Shown in pieces: positions 19,141 to 27,605 of a DNA stretch of 64,000 nt. Made by a program: the position numbers and the translations under genes. Origin of the DNA: CAVRZJ01 sp964594125. GTDB taxonomy: Bacteria; Acidobacteriota; Thermoanaerobaculia; Thermoanaerobaculales; Thermoanaerobaculaceae. Numbering within the stretch: position 1 is the first letter of the stretch; each line of letters opens with the position of its first letter. The notes below the pieces were generated by a model. That model saw only the letters and a list, made by a program, of their open reading frames with translations, had not been told where the DNA came from and made no database searches. The stretch lies in contig CAZQLL010000014.1 of the NCBI GenBank assembly GCA_964594125.1, forward strand, positions 1 to 64,000. The letters run 5' to 3'.

Positions 19141-19470
19141 ATGCTCGAGAAGCCCAGCGACAAGGAGCAGGAGTACTTCATCAAGAAGGACCTCGAGCGC
19201 ATCAAGGCGATGCGCGACGAGCACATGAAGAAGCAGCAGGAGACCGAGCGCGCCCGGTTGAAGGAGCTGCACTACATGCACTGCGCCAAGTGCGGCCAGG
19301 AGATGACCACGGTCACGCTCAGCGGGGTCGAGGTCGAGCTGTGCCCCGGGTGCGGCGGCATGTACCTCGACCAGGGCGAGCTCGCCAAGCTCACCGAGCA
19401 GAACCGGCGGGGCGCTCTCTCCGCGGCGATCGAGAGCGCGCGCCGCATCTGGAAGGAGCTCGGCGCGTGA
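19141..19470 (+). CDS. TFIIB-type zinc-ribbon protein
   Basis: 109 residues. A charged, coiled-coil-prone N-terminus (KEQEYFIKKDLERIKAMRDE) is followed by one zinc ribbon: CAKCGQEM, then CPGCGGMYLDQGEL, and a short helical tail. This is the zf-TFIIB family of small bacterial proteins, whose role is mostly unknown. AAGGGGG precedes the ATG. A TACCAT hexamer at 19113-19118 may be its -10 element. It lies between the HAD phosphatase and ddl on the same strand. Confidence 0.85.
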   Translation: MLEKPSDKEQEYFIKKDLERIKAMRDEHMKKQQETERARLKELHYMHCAKCGQEMTTVTLSGVEVELCPGCGGMYLDQGELAKLTEQNRRGALSAAIESARRIWKELGA

Positions 19471-19495
19471 GCGCTCACCGGCGCCGGGCGACCGC

Positions 19496-20599
19496 ATGAG
19501 CGGCGCGGTGCGCGTCGCGCTCGTCTTCGGCGGCCGTTCCGGGGAGCACGAGGTCTCCATCATCTCCGCCCGCTCGGTCGTGTCGGCGCTCGACAGCACG
19601 CGTTTCGAGGTGGTGCCGATGGCGATCGACCGCGCCGGGCTGTGGGCCGATGCCGAGACCGCCGCCGCGGTGCTCGCCGCGCCCGGGAAGACGCCCGACG
19701 CCGTGCCGGCGTTCGAGGGAGCGCACCGCGTCGACCCGCGGCTGCTTTCCCCGGGAGTCGACGTCGTGCTGCCGGTCCTGCACGGGCCGTTCGGCGAGGA
19801 CGGCACCATCCAGGGGCTGTGCGAAATGCTGGACCTGCCGTACGCCGGGTGCGGCGTCACCGCGAGCGGCGTGACGATGGACAAGGCGCTGACCAAGCGC
19901 GTGCTGCGCGACGCCGGGCTGCCGTCGCCGCGCTTCACCGCCTTCACCGCCGGCCAGTGGAAGCGGGAACGGTCCTCCTGCGCGGCGGCATGCGGCGAGC
20001 TGCCGCTGCCGTGGTTCGTCAAGCCCTCGCGGATGGGCTCGTCCGTGGGGATCACCAAGGTGAAGGCGGCCGCGGCGCTGGCGCCCGCGGTCGAGGCCGC
20101 GCTGGCCTACGACGACCTCGTGCTCGTCGAGGAGGGCATCCCCGCGCGCGAGATCGAGGTGGCCGTGCTCGAGGCGGACCCGGTGATCGCCAGCGTGCCC
20201 GGCGAGATCGTGCCGGGGCACGAGTTCTACGACTACGCCGACAAGTACCTCGGCGGCGACTGCCAGCTCCTCGCCCCGGCGCCGCTCGACCCCGGCCACG
20301 CCGCCGAGGCGCAACGGCTGGCGTTGGCGGCGTTCGCGGCGTGCGGCTGCGAGGGGATGGCGCGCGTCGACTTCCTGCTCGACCGGCGCGACGGGCGCCT
20401 GCTGGTGAGCGAGCTCAACACCATCCCCGGTTTCACCGCGATCTCGATGTACCCGCGCCTGCTCGAGCTGTCCGGCGTGCCGTACCCGCGCCTGCTGGCG
20501 ACGCTGATCGACGCCGGGCTCGCCCGCCACCGCCGCCGCAGCGCGCTCGCCGCCGCCGCCCTGCGGCCGCTTGCGGAGCGGGCCGGGCGCGGCGAGTGA
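19496..20599 (+). CDS. ddl: D-alanine--D-alanine ligase
   Basis: 367 residues, normal for the family. It makes the D-Ala-D-Ala dipeptide of peptidoglycan in the cytoplasm. Motifs seen: VFGGRSGEHEVSIISARSV at the N-terminus, LPVLHGPFGEDGTIQG, FVKPSRMGSSVGITK (ATP-grasp lysine and Ser-rich loop), ARVDFLLD and SELNTIPGFTAISMYPRL with the metal-binding Glu and Asn. It is followed by a 334-bp repeat-bearing spacer. Confidence 0.95.
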   Translation: MSGAVRVALVFGGRSGEHEVSIISARSVVSALDSTRFEVVPMAIDRAGLWADAETAAAVLAAPGKTPDAVPAFEGAHRVDPRLLSPGVDVVLPVLHGPFGEDGTIQGLCEMLDLPYAGCGVTASGVTMDKALTKRVLRDAGLPSPRFTAFTAGQWKRERSSCAAACGELPLPWFVKPSRMGSSVGITKVKAAAALAPAVEAALAYDDLVLVEEGIPAREIEVAVLEADPVIASVPGEIVPGHEFYDYADKYLGGDCQLLAPAPLDPGHAAEAQRLALAAFAACGCEGMARVDFLLDRRDGRLLVSELNTIPGFTAISMYPRLLELSGVPYPRLLATLIDAGLARHRRRSALAAAALRPLAERAGRGE

Positions 20600-20643
20600 C
20601 GGCGCAGGCCCGGCCGTCACGACGGCGTTTCGCCGCCACGGCG

Positions 20644-20772
20644 GCGCGGCGGCCGGGCCGGCGGGGGCGCCGGCCCTCCACGCTGGTGCGGAGCGCGGCG
20701 GCCGGGCCGGCGGGGGCGCCGGCCCTCCACGCTGGTGCGGAGCGCGGCGGCCGGGCCGGCGGGGGCGCCGGC
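20644..20772 (+). repeat. 49-bp tandem repeat, about 2.6 copies, REP-like hairpin in each unit
   Basis: Units begin at 20644, 20693 and 20742 and are identical until the third breaks off at 20772. Each contains a perfect 8-bp inverted repeat GGGCCGGC / GCCGGCCC around GGGGGC (first copy 20655-20676). The palindrome inside a repeated intergenic unit resembles REP elements. Confidence 0.9.
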
Positions 20773-20787
20773 TGCCCCGGTCTCGGA

Positions 20788-20809
20788 GCGCGGGCGCCCT
20801 CGCCCGCGC
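20788..20809 (+). terminator. GC hairpin in the ddl-maeB spacer, possible terminator
   Basis: GCGCGGGCG and CGCCCGCGC pair perfectly around a CCCT loop. No T-run follows, so a terminator role is uncertain; it may belong to the neighbouring repeat family. Confidence 0.35.
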
Positions 20810-20933
20810 GGCGGTCCGCGCCGGAAGGACCGATCCTGCACCAGCGCCCGGTTGCGGCACCGGAGCGGTTGGAGTAGGCTCCGCTTGTGATTTTTTTCAT
20901 TTTGAGCCCCGTCGGGGGGACTGGGAGGACGCA

Positions 20934-23210
20934 ATGGCATCGAAGAAGGTGACGCGCGAGGAGGCCCTCGCCTACCACACGGGAAAGCGCCATGGCAAGA
21001 CGTCGGTGGTGCCCACCAAGCCGTGCGTGACGCAGCGCGACCTGTCGCTCGCCTACACGCCGGGCGTCGCGGAGCCGTGCTGGGAGATCGAGCGCGACCC
21101 GGCGCTCGCGTACGAGTACACCAACAAGGGCAACCTGGTCGCCGTGATCTCCAACGGCACCGCGGTGCTCGGTCTCGGCGACATCGGCGCTCTCGCCGGC
21201 AAGCCGGTGATGGAGGGGAAGGGCGTCCTGTTCAAGCGCTTCGCCGACATCGACGTGTTCGACATCGAGGTCGACTCCAAGGACCCCAAGGAGGTCATCC
21301 GCTTCTGTCAGCTCATCGAGCCGACGCTCGGCGGCATCAACCTCGAGGACATCAAGGCGCCCGAGTGCTTCGAGATCGAGGAGACGCTCAAGGCGACCAT
21401 GGGCATCCCCGTTTTTCACGACGACCAGCACGGCACCGCGATCATCTCGGGCGCCGCGCTGCTCAACGCCTGCGAGATCGTCGGCAAGAGGCTCGAGGAC
21501 GTGAAGGTGGTGTTCTGCGGCGCCGGCGCCTCCGGCGTCGCCTGCGCCAAGTTCTACCTGTCCCTCGGGGTGAAGCCGGAGAACCTGATCATGGTCGACA
21601 CCAAGGGCGTGATCTACAAGGGTCGCAAGGAGGGGATGAACCCCTACAAGGAGTTCTTCGCCCGCGACACCGACGCCCGCACGCTCGCCGACGCGGTCAA
21701 GGGCGCCGACGTGTTCACCGGCGTGTCCGCCAAGGGGATGCTCACGGCGGACATGGTCAAGACCATGGCGAAGGACCCGATCATCTTCGCGATGGCGAAC
21801 CCCGACCCCGAGATCACTCCCGAGGAGGTGCTGCCGGTCCGCCCCGACGCGGTGATGTGCACCGGCCGCTCCGACTACCCGAACCAGGTCAACAACGTGC
21901 TCGGTTTCCCGTTCATTTTCCGCGGCGCCCTCGACGTCGGCGCCACCCAGATCAACGAGGAGATGAAGCTCGCGGCCGCGCACGCGCTCGCCGACCTCGC
22001 CAAGGAGGACGTGCCCGACTCGGTGATCCGCGCCTACGGCGGCAAGCCGTTCAGGTTCGGCCGCGAGTACCTGATCCCGAAGCCGTTCGACTACCGCGTG
22101 CTGCTGTGGGAGGCGCCGGCGGTGGCCGAGGCGGCGATCCGCACCGGCGTCGCGCGCAAGCCGTACGCCTCGCGGGAGGAGTACGTCCGCGAGCTGGAGT
22201 CGCGGCTCTCCCGCACCCGCCAGGTGATGCACGTCGTCTTCGACCGCGCCAAGCAGGACCCGAAGCGGATCGTGTTCGCCGAGGGCGCCCACCCGAAGAT
22301 CGTGCGCGCCGCCAAGGTGCTCATCGACGAGGGGATCTGCCGGCCGGTGCTGCTCGGTCCGCAGGCGCAGATCGCCGCCCTCCTCAAGGAGTACGAGGTG
22401 CCGGCCGACAAGGTCGAGGTCGTCGACCCCGCCGCCAGCGCGAAGTACGAGTCGTACGTCAAGGCGTTCCACGAGCTGCGCTGGCGACGCGGCGTCGGCC
22501 CCGAGGACGCCGCCAAGGCGATGCTCGACCCGGTGTACTTCGGCAACATGATGGTGCAGCAGCAGGATGCCGACGGGTTGATCTCCGGTCTCACCATGCA
22601 CTACCCGGACACCATCCGGCCGGCGCTGCAGGTGCACCACACGCGCCCCGGCGTCTCGATCGCGTCGGGCGTCTACCTGCTGCTGTTCGAGGACCGGATG
22701 ATCTTCATCGCCGACACCACGGTCAACCAGGACCCGACCGCCGAGCAGCTCGCCGAGATCGCCTGGATGACGGCGTACATCGCGAAGGACTACTTCGAGG
22801 TCGCGCCGCGCATCGCGATGCTCTCTTACTCCAACTTCGGCTCCAACAACGACGAGCGCTCCGCCAAGGTGCGGCGCGCCGTCGAGATCGTGCGCGAGCG
22901 CTGGCCGGAGCTGGTGGTCGACGGCGAGATGCAGGCCGACACGGCGCTCGAGCCGACGATCGCGCAGGAGACGTACCCGTTCTCGAAGATCGCCGGCGAC
23001 GCCAACGTCCTGATCTGCCCCGACCTCGAGGCGGCCAACATCGCCTACAAGCTGCTCTGGCGCCTCGCCAAGGTCGAGGCGATCGGCCCGATCCTCACCG
23101 GCATCAACGCCCCGGTGCACGTGCTGCAGCGCGGCGTCGAGGTCACCGACATCGTCAACATGGCGGCGATCTGCGTGCTCAAGGCGCAGCGCCTGCAGAG
23201 CATGAAGTAG
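20934..23210 (+). CDS. maeB: NADP-dependent malic enzyme with phosphotransacetylase-like domain
   Basis: 758 residues, the length of MaeB-type enzymes. The N-terminal part is the malic enzyme: SLAYTPGVAEPC, NGTAVLGLGDIGALAGKPVM, FHDDQHGTAIISGAALLNA and FCGAGASGVACAKFYLSLGV for the nucleotide. Residues from about 430 are the phosphotransacetylase-type regulatory domain (FDRAKQDPKRIVFAEGAHPK). It decarboxylates malate to pyruvate. Start ATG 20934 follows GGGAGG; the upstream extension through the tandem repeat is spurious. A strong terminator follows at 23242. Confidence 0.95.
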   Translation: MASKKVTREEALAYHTGKRHGKTSVVPTKPCVTQRDLSLAYTPGVAEPCWEIERDPALAYEYTNKGNLVAVISNGTAVLGLGDIGALAGKPVMEGKGVLFKRFADIDVFDIEVDSKDPKEVIRFCQLIEPTLGGINLEDIKAPECFEIEETLKATMGIPVFHDDQHGTAIISGAALLNACEIVGKRLEDVKVVFCGAGASGVACAKFYLSLGVKPENLIMVDTKGVIYKGRKEGMNPYKEFFARDTDARTLADAVKGADVFTGVSAKGMLTADMVKTMAKDPIIFAMANPDPEITPEEVLPVRPDAVMCTGRSDYPNQVNNVLGFPFIFRGALDVGATQINEEMKLAAAHALADLAKEDVPDSVIRAYGGKPFRFGREYLIPKPFDYRVLLWEAPAVAEAAIRTGVARKPYASREEYVRELESRLSRTRQVMHVVFDRAKQDPKRIVFAEGAHPKIVRAAKVLIDEGICRPVLLGPQAQIAALLKEYEVPADKVEVVDPAASAKYESYVKAFHELRWRRGVGPEDAAKAMLDPVYFGNMMVQQQDADGLISGLTMHYPDTIRPALQVHHTRPGVSIASGVYLLLFEDRMIFIADTTVNQDPTAEQLAEIAWMTAYIAKDYFEVAPRIAMLSYSNFGSNNDERSAKVRRAVEIVRERWPELVVDGEMQADTALEPTIAQETYPFSKIAGDANVLICPDLEAANIAYKLLWRLAKVEAIGPILTGINAPVHVLQRGVEVTDIVNMAAICVLKAQRLQSMK

Positions 23211-23241
23211 GCACGAGGCGCGAGGCGCGAGTGGCGAGTGG

Positions 23242-23278
23242 GCCGGCCGCGGCGGCGACGCCGCGGCCGGCTGGTTTT
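23242..23278 (+). terminator. Rho-independent terminator after maeB
   Basis: A perfect 13-bp stem (23242-23254 with 23259-23271) closes a GCGA loop, a GNRA-type tetraloop, and TGGTTTT follows. Confidence 0.8.
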
Positions 23279-23348
23279 CGGGGACGGGCATCCGCGGGGG
23301 AGGCTCCCCCGGCGCCGCGGCCGTGTCCCGAGAGCCGCTCGCACCCTG

Positions 23349-23375
23349 TTGACGAGTCCCGCCTCCGTGTAGAAT
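23349..23375 (+). promoter_or_regulatory. Sigma70-type promoter of the CsgG-like gene
   Basis: TTGACG, 15-nt spacer, TAGAAT. The -10 matches consensus at five of six positions; the spacer is short. The ATG is 31 nt downstream of the -10, with GGGGAGG between. Confidence 0.55.
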
Positions 23376-23406
23376 GCCGGCTGGATCTGCTGAGGGGAGG
23401 TCTTCG

Positions 23407-24288
23407 ATGATTCGGAAGAGTGCGGCTCTCGCGTTCGTGATGATTCTCCTCGCCGGCGCCGCGATGGCTGCCGAGGGCAAGCCTCGCATCGCCGTGCTGG
23501 AGTTCGGCCACAAGGCGCTCAACTCGCACTGGTGGGGGTCGGGCGGTGCGGCGCAGGACATGTTCATCACCACGCTCGTGAAGTCGGGCAAGTTCACCGT
23601 CGTCGACCGCGAGCGGCTGGCGGCGCTGATGCAGGAGAAGAACCTGTCGCTCTCGGGCGACGTCAGCGCAGCCACCGCCGTCCAGGCCGGCAAGCTGCTC
23701 GGCGTCGAGTACATGCTGGTCGGCGACGTGACCGAGTTCGGGGAGCAGGAGAACAAGGCGCAGGTCGGCTGGGGGATCGGCGTCGACGTGCGCAAGAAGA
23801 AGTTCATCGCGGCGCTCGACGTGCGCCTCCTCTCGGTGACCACCGGTGAGATCCTCTGGGCCGAGACCGGCCGCAAGGAGGAGTCGAACGCCAAGGTCTA
23901 TGTGGCCGGTATCGGCGGCGGGGTCGACGACGAGCGCATGTTCGACAAGGTGCTGCGCCCGGTGGTCGATGAGCTGGCGGGCAAGCTGCTGCAGGTGCCG
24001 CTCGAGACCAGCAAGTCGGTGGTGGGCCGCGTCTCCGGCAAGATCGCGAGGATCGACGGCGGCACGATCTTCATCAACCTCGGGTCGGAGCAGGGCGTGG
24101 CGGTCGGCGACACGTTCGGCGTGTACGCGATGGGCGAGCCGATCAAGGACCCCGACACCGGCGAGGTGCTCGGCGCGGACGAGACGAAGCTCGGCGCGAT
24201 CAAGGTGACGGCGGTCAAGGGCGCGAAGTACTCGGAGTGCGCCGTCGTCGAGGGCGCCGGGTTCAAGGTCGGCAACGTCGTGAAGTAG
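23407..24288 (+). CDS. CsgG/FlgT-like exported protein
   Basis: 293 residues. Signal peptide 1-21 (ends AMAAEG, no lipobox Cys). A CsgG-like alpha/beta domain follows: IAVLEFGHKA, FTVVDRERLAALMQEKNLSL and QAGKLLGVEYMLVGDVTEFG. The last 80 residues (VGRVSGKIARIDGGTIFINL, GVAVGDTFGVY, SECAVV) resemble the beta-rich C-terminal domain of FlgT-type proteins. Such proteins sit in the periplasm or at the outer membrane. The lack of a lipidation Cys argues against a true CsgG pore, so the job is unknown. Confidence 0.75.
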   Translation: MIRKSAALAFVMILLAGAAMAAEGKPRIAVLEFGHKALNSHWWGSGGAAQDMFITTLVKSGKFTVVDRERLAALMQEKNLSLSGDVSAATAVQAGKLLGVEYMLVGDVTEFGEQENKAQVGWGIGVDVRKKKFIAALDVRLLSVTTGEILWAETGRKEESNAKVYVAGIGGGVDDERMFDKVLRPVVDELAGKLLQVPLETSKSVVGRVSGKIARIDGGTIFINLGSEQGVAVGDTFGVYAMGEPIKDPDTGEVLGADETKLGAIKVTAVKGAKYSECAVVEGAGFKVGNVVK

Positions 24289-24311
24289 CCGCTCGCGGCT
24301 GCAGCGTTGGC

Positions 24312-24334
24312 GGGCGGCGGTCGCGCCGCCGCCC
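24312..24334 (+). other. GC-rich hairpin between the CsgG-like gene and the next gene
   Basis: GGGCGGCGG and CCGCCGCCC pair around TCGCG. No T-run follows. It lies 15 nt before the next start and could attenuate or protect the transcript. Confidence 0.4.
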
Positions 24335-24348
24335 GATGGAGGAGAGGC

Positions 24349-24786
24349 ATGCGAGGCGTCCTGGGCGTCATCTTCGCGCTCCTGGCGGGTGCCGTGCCGG
24401 CGCAGGAAGCGACCGACTACACCACCGCGGAGAACCCGTTCCAGGGGGAGTACGCCGTCACCCCGGGCCAGCCGATCGTGCTCCGCGTCGACATCCAGGG
24501 CGTGTTGATCGACGCGCTCGCGCTCGAGGTGCCCGCATCGCTGCCGGCGGAGGGCAGCGCCGACTGCACGGTCCGGATCACCGGGAGCAACGAGACCGAC
24601 CGCAAGGTGCAGGTCGCCGCCGTGCTGCTGCTCGAGGACGGCAGCGGCCAGGCGCTGGAGCGGCTCACGCTGTCGCCGGTCCGTGTCAAGGCGAGACGTC
24701 CCGTTGCGCTGGAGGAGCGGCTCGGGGCGAAGGCGGCATCGCTGGCCGGCATGCAGCGCGTGTACGTCTTCATCAAGGTCGATTGA
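24349..24786 (+). CDS. Small secreted protein of unknown function
   Basis: 145 residues with a signal peptide (MRGVLGVIFALLAGAVPAQE). The mature part is beta-rich: GQPIVLRVDIQGVLIDALAL, DCTVRITGSNETDRKVQVAA, ERLTLSPVRVK. I recognise no family. GGAGGAGAGG lies before the ATG. It follows the CsgG-like gene after 60 nt and is convergent with folE. Confidence 0.6.
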   Translation: MRGVLGVIFALLAGAVPAQEATDYTTAENPFQGEYAVTPGQPIVLRVDIQGVLIDALALEVPASLPAEGSADCTVRITGSNETDRKVQVAAVLLLEDGSGQALERLTLSPVRVKARRPVALEERLGAKAASLAGMQRVYVFIKVD

Positions 24787-24862
24787 TCGACCTGTTCCGA
24801 GCACCGGCGCGCGACCCGGCGCGCCTCCGGAGCAGATGGCCGGGCGGCAGGTCGGCGGCCGC

Positions 24863-25543
24863 CTAGAACGACCTGGCGCGGCCGAGAAACGAGAGGAACT
24901 CCTCCCGCACCGTGATCTCGTCGAAGCAGCCCCGGATCGCCGAGGTCACGGTCAGCGCGCCCGGCTTTCGGACGCCGCGCATCTCGACGCACAGGTGTCG
25001 CGCTTCGATCACCACCATCGCGCCGAGGGGATCGAGCCGGCTCCACATGAAGTCCGCAATCTGCTCGGTCAGGCGCTCCTGGATCTGCGGCCGCTTCGCG
25101 TAGAACTCGAGGATGCGCGGCATCTTCGACAGCCCCACGATGCGCCGGCGCGGGATGTACGCGATGTGCGCGTGGCCGTAGAACGGCACAAGGTGGTGGG
25201 CGCACATCGAGTAGAAGGGAATGTCGCGTTCCATCACCATCGAGGAGTACCCCTCCTCGTTGGGGAACGTCGTGATCTCCGGCTCGGCGCCCTCGCGCAG
25301 TCCGTGGAACATCTCCAGGTACATGCGGGCGACGCGTTCCGGCGTGTCGCGCAGGTTGTCGTCCGCGCGGTCGAGGCGGAGCAGGTCGAGCACCGCCCCG
25401 ATGTGCTCGGCCATCGCCGCGACGGTCGCCTCGTGGTCGCCGGCCGGGACGGCGTTGCGCTCGCGGTCGGGGAGCGGCCGCGCCGACGGAGCAGCGCGCC
25501 TTGCCGGCGGAGCGGTGCGCCTGCCTGTCTGCCTGGTGTTCAT
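24863..25543 (-). CDS. folE: GTP cyclohydrolase I
   Basis: 226 residues. It converts GTP to dihydroneopterin triphosphate, the first step to tetrahydrofolate. The type I signatures are DTPERVARMYLEMFHGL, SMCAHHLVPFYGHAHIAY (zinc-binding Cys and His), GLSKMPRILEFYAKRPQIQE and ARHLCVEMRGVRKPGA (third zinc ligand Cys). The first 45 residues are a basic, disordered extension. ATG 25543 is chosen because GGAGG lies 4 nt upstream. Confidence 0.94.
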   Translation of the reverse strand: MNTRQTGRRTAPPARRAAPSARPLPDRERNAVPAGDHEATVAAMAEHIGAVLDLLRLDRADDNLRDTPERVARMYLEMFHGLREGAEPEITTFPNEEGYSSMVMERDIPFYSMCAHHLVPFYGHAHIAYIPRRRIVGLSKMPRILEFYAKRPQIQERLTEQIADFMWSRLDPLGAMVVIEARHLCVEMRGVRKPGALTVTSAIRGCFDEITVREEFLSFLGRARSF

Positions 25544-25637
25544 CGAGCCTCCGCGGCGGCGCCTCGTCACCGCCGGCAGCCTGCAGTCTATTCGATCCGC
25601 ACCGCGGCCGGCGCGCCCGCCGCCGCGGGACGTCGGC

Positions 25638-25643
25638 TACAAT
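25638..25643 (+). promoter_or_regulatory. -10 element for the rfb genes
   Basis: TACAAT, 16 nt before the rfbA ATG, with GGAGG in the short leader. No clear -35 is visible. Confidence 0.4.
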
Positions 25644-25659
25644 CCATGCCGGAGGCGCA

Positions 25660-26529
25660 ATGAAGGGGATCATCCTCGCGGGCGGCGCAGGAACCCGGCT
25701 CCACCCGATCACCCTGGCGGTATCCAAGCAGCTCGTCCCCGTGTACGACAAGCCGATGGTGTACTACCCGCTGTCGACGCTGATGCTGGCGGGGATCCGC
25801 GAGATCCTGGTGATCACCGCGCCGGAGGACGCGCCGCAGTTCCGGCGCCTGCTCGGCGACGGTTCGCAGTGGGGCGTGCGGCTGGCGTGGGCGGAGCAGC
25901 CGGCGCCCGGCGGCCTCGCCGAAGCGTTCCTGATCGGCGCGCCGTTCATCGGCGCCGACACGGTGTGCCTGGTGCTCGGCGACAACATCTTCTACGGCCA
26001 GGGCCTGGCGCGCCGGCTGCAGGCGGCCGCGGCTCTCGAGCGCGGCGCCACGGTGTTCGCCTACTGGGTGCGCGACCCGGAACGCTACGGCGTCGTCGAG
26101 TTCGACGAGCGCGGGCGCGCCGTCGCGCTCGAGGAGAAGCCGAACCGCCCGCGTTCGAACTACGCCGTCACCGGGCTGTACTTCTACGACAACGAGGTGA
26201 TCGACATCGCCGCGAGCCTCGAGCGCTCGCCGCGCGGCGAGCTCGAGATCACCGACGTCAACCGGCGCTACCTCGAGCGCGGCGCGCTCACCGTCGAGCT
26301 GCTCGGGCGTGGCACGGCGTGGCTCGACACCGGCACCCACGAGTCGCTGCTGCAGGCGAGCACCTTCGTGCAGGTGGTGGAGCAGCGGCAGGGGCTGCGC
26401 ATCGCCTGCCCGGAGGAGGTCGCCTGGCGGATGGGCTTCATTACGGACGGCGACCTGCGCCGCATCGCCCAGCCGCTGGCGAGGTCGGGGTACGGCGAGT
26501 ACCTGCTCGGGCTACTGGAGCGCCAATGA
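25660..26529 (+). CDS. rfbA: Glucose-1-phosphate thymidylyltransferase
   Basis: 289 residues. It makes dTDP-glucose from glucose-1-phosphate and dTTP. Motifs: ILAGGAGTRLHPITLAVSKQ, YDKPMVYYPLSTLMLAGIRE, LVLGDNIFYG and ALEEKPNRPRSNYAVTGLYF. Start follows GGAGG; the longer upstream frame is not homologous. It overlaps rfbB by ATGA. Confidence 0.96.
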   Translation: MKGIILAGGAGTRLHPITLAVSKQLVPVYDKPMVYYPLSTLMLAGIREILVITAPEDAPQFRRLLGDGSQWGVRLAWAEQPAPGGLAEAFLIGAPFIGADTVCLVLGDNIFYGQGLARRLQAAAALERGATVFAYWVRDPERYGVVEFDERGRAVALEEKPNRPRSNYAVTGLYFYDNEVIDIAASLERSPRGELEITDVNRRYLERGALTVELLGRGTAWLDTGTHESLLQASTFVQVVEQRQGLRIACPEEVAWRMGFITDGDLRRIAQPLARSGYGEYLLGLLERQ

Positions 26530-27542
26530 CGACGAGGATTCTCGTCACCGGCGGGTGCGGCTTCATCGGGTCGGCGTTCGTCCGGCTCGTGCTGGCGGAG
26601 CGCCCCGACTGGGAGGTTGTCAACCTCGACAAGCTCACCTATGCGGGGCGGCTGGAGAACCTGCAGGAGGTCGCCGGCGACCCGCGTTACACGTTCGTTC
26701 GCGGTGATATCTGCGACCCCGAGGCGGTGCGTGCGGCGATGGCGGGGTGCCGGCTCGCGGTGAACTTCGCGGCCGAGACCCACGTCGACCGCTCCCTGCT
26801 GGGCGCCATGCACTTCATCGACACCGACATCAAGGGCGTTGCGGTGCTCCTCGACGAGGCGCGGCGGGTCGGCCTCGAGCGCTTCGTGCAGATCTCCACC
26901 GACGAGGTGTACGGGTCGATCGCCAGCGGCTCGTTCACCGAGGCCAGCCTCCTCAACCCCGGGAACCCGTACTCCGCCTCCAAGGCCGGCGGGGATCGCC
27001 TGGCGCACGCGTACTGGGCGAGCTACCGCGTACCGGTGGTCATCACCCGCGCGTCCAACACCTACGGCCCGCGCCAGTACCCGGAGAAGCTCATCCCGCT
27101 GTTCGTCACCAACGCGCTGCGCGACCAGGCGCTCCCGCTGTACGGCGACGGGCGCAACGTGCGCGACTGGCTGCACGCCGACGACCACTGCCGCGCAGTG
27201 CTGCACGTACTGGAGCACGGCAGCCCCGGCGAGGTGTACAACGTCGCCGGCGGCAACGAGCGCGAGAACCTCGAGGTCACGCGCGAGATCCTGCGCCTGC
27301 TCGGCAAGCCCGAGTCGCTGATCCGGCCGGTGGCCGACCGCATCGGCCACGACCGCCGCTACTCCCTCGACGCCGGCAAGCTGCGGGCGCTCGGGTGGGC
27401 GCCGCGCGTCGAGTTCGTCGCCGGGCTCGCCGACACCGTGCGCTGGTACGCCGAGAACGAGTGGTGGTGGCGTCCGATCAAGGACCACGACGGCGAGTTC
27501 GCGCGCTACTACGGGGAGCAGTACGGGGAAAGGCTGAAGTGA
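26526..27542 (+). CDS. rfbB: dTDP-glucose 4,6-dehydratase
   Basis: 338 residues, an extended short-chain dehydrogenase. TGGCGFIGSAF binds NAD, NFAAETHVDRS and ISTDEVYGS carry the dehydratase Asp-Glu pair, and PYSASKAGGD supplies the catalytic Tyr and Lys. It converts dTDP-glucose to the 4-keto-6-deoxy sugar. The ATG overlaps the rfbA stop. A heptamer array follows the stop codon. Confidence 0.96.
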   Translation: MTTRILVTGGCGFIGSAFVRLVLAERPDWEVVNLDKLTYAGRLENLQEVAGDPRYTFVRGDICDPEAVRAAMAGCRLAVNFAAETHVDRSLLGAMHFIDTDIKGVAVLLDEARRVGLERFVQISTDEVYGSIASGSFTEASLLNPGNPYSASKAGGDRLAHAYWASYRVPVVITRASNTYGPRQYPEKLIPLFVTNALRDQALPLYGDGRNVRDWLHADDHCRAVLHVLEHGSPGEVYNVAGGNERENLEVTREILRLLGKPESLIRPVADRIGHDRRYSLDAGKLRALGWAPRVEFVAGLADTVRWYAENEWWWRPIKDHDGEFARYYGEQYGERLK

Positions 27543-27544
27543 CG

Positions 27545-27572
27545 TGGTTCGTGGTTCGTGGTTCGTGGTTCG
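27545..27572 (+). repeat. Heptamer array (TGGTTCG x4), rfbB-rfbD spacer
   Basis: Four perfect TGGTTCG units begin 3 nt after the rfbB stop. They are followed by AGACGCCGGCCGC, similar to the flank of the array at 35329 (AGAGGCCGCACGC). Confidence 0.9.
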
Positions 27573-27605
27573 AGACGCCGGCCGCTCGGTTTCCTCGTGG
27601 CGCAC

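Larger units (their letters stand above)
20600..20933 (+). other. Long intergenic region between ddl and maeB
   Basis: This 334-bp stretch has no gene I can support. It holds a 49-bp tandem repeat (20644-20772), a 9-bp perfect hairpin (20788-20809) and, near the maeB start, an AT-rich tract with a run of seven T (20891-20897). Long reading frames cross it in several frames only because the GC-rich repeat lacks stop codons. Confidence 0.8.

Noticed and set aside
20571..20933. Upstream extension of malic enzyme through the 49-bp repeat
   Set aside because: The added residues are Arg/Gly/Ala repeat sequence. Homology begins at ATG 20934, which has GGGAGG upstream.
25221..26525. 434-codon N-terminal extension of rfbB
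   Set aside because: The extension is rfbA read in another frame plus upstream sequence. The ATG at 26526 in the ATGA overlap gives a normal-length enzyme.
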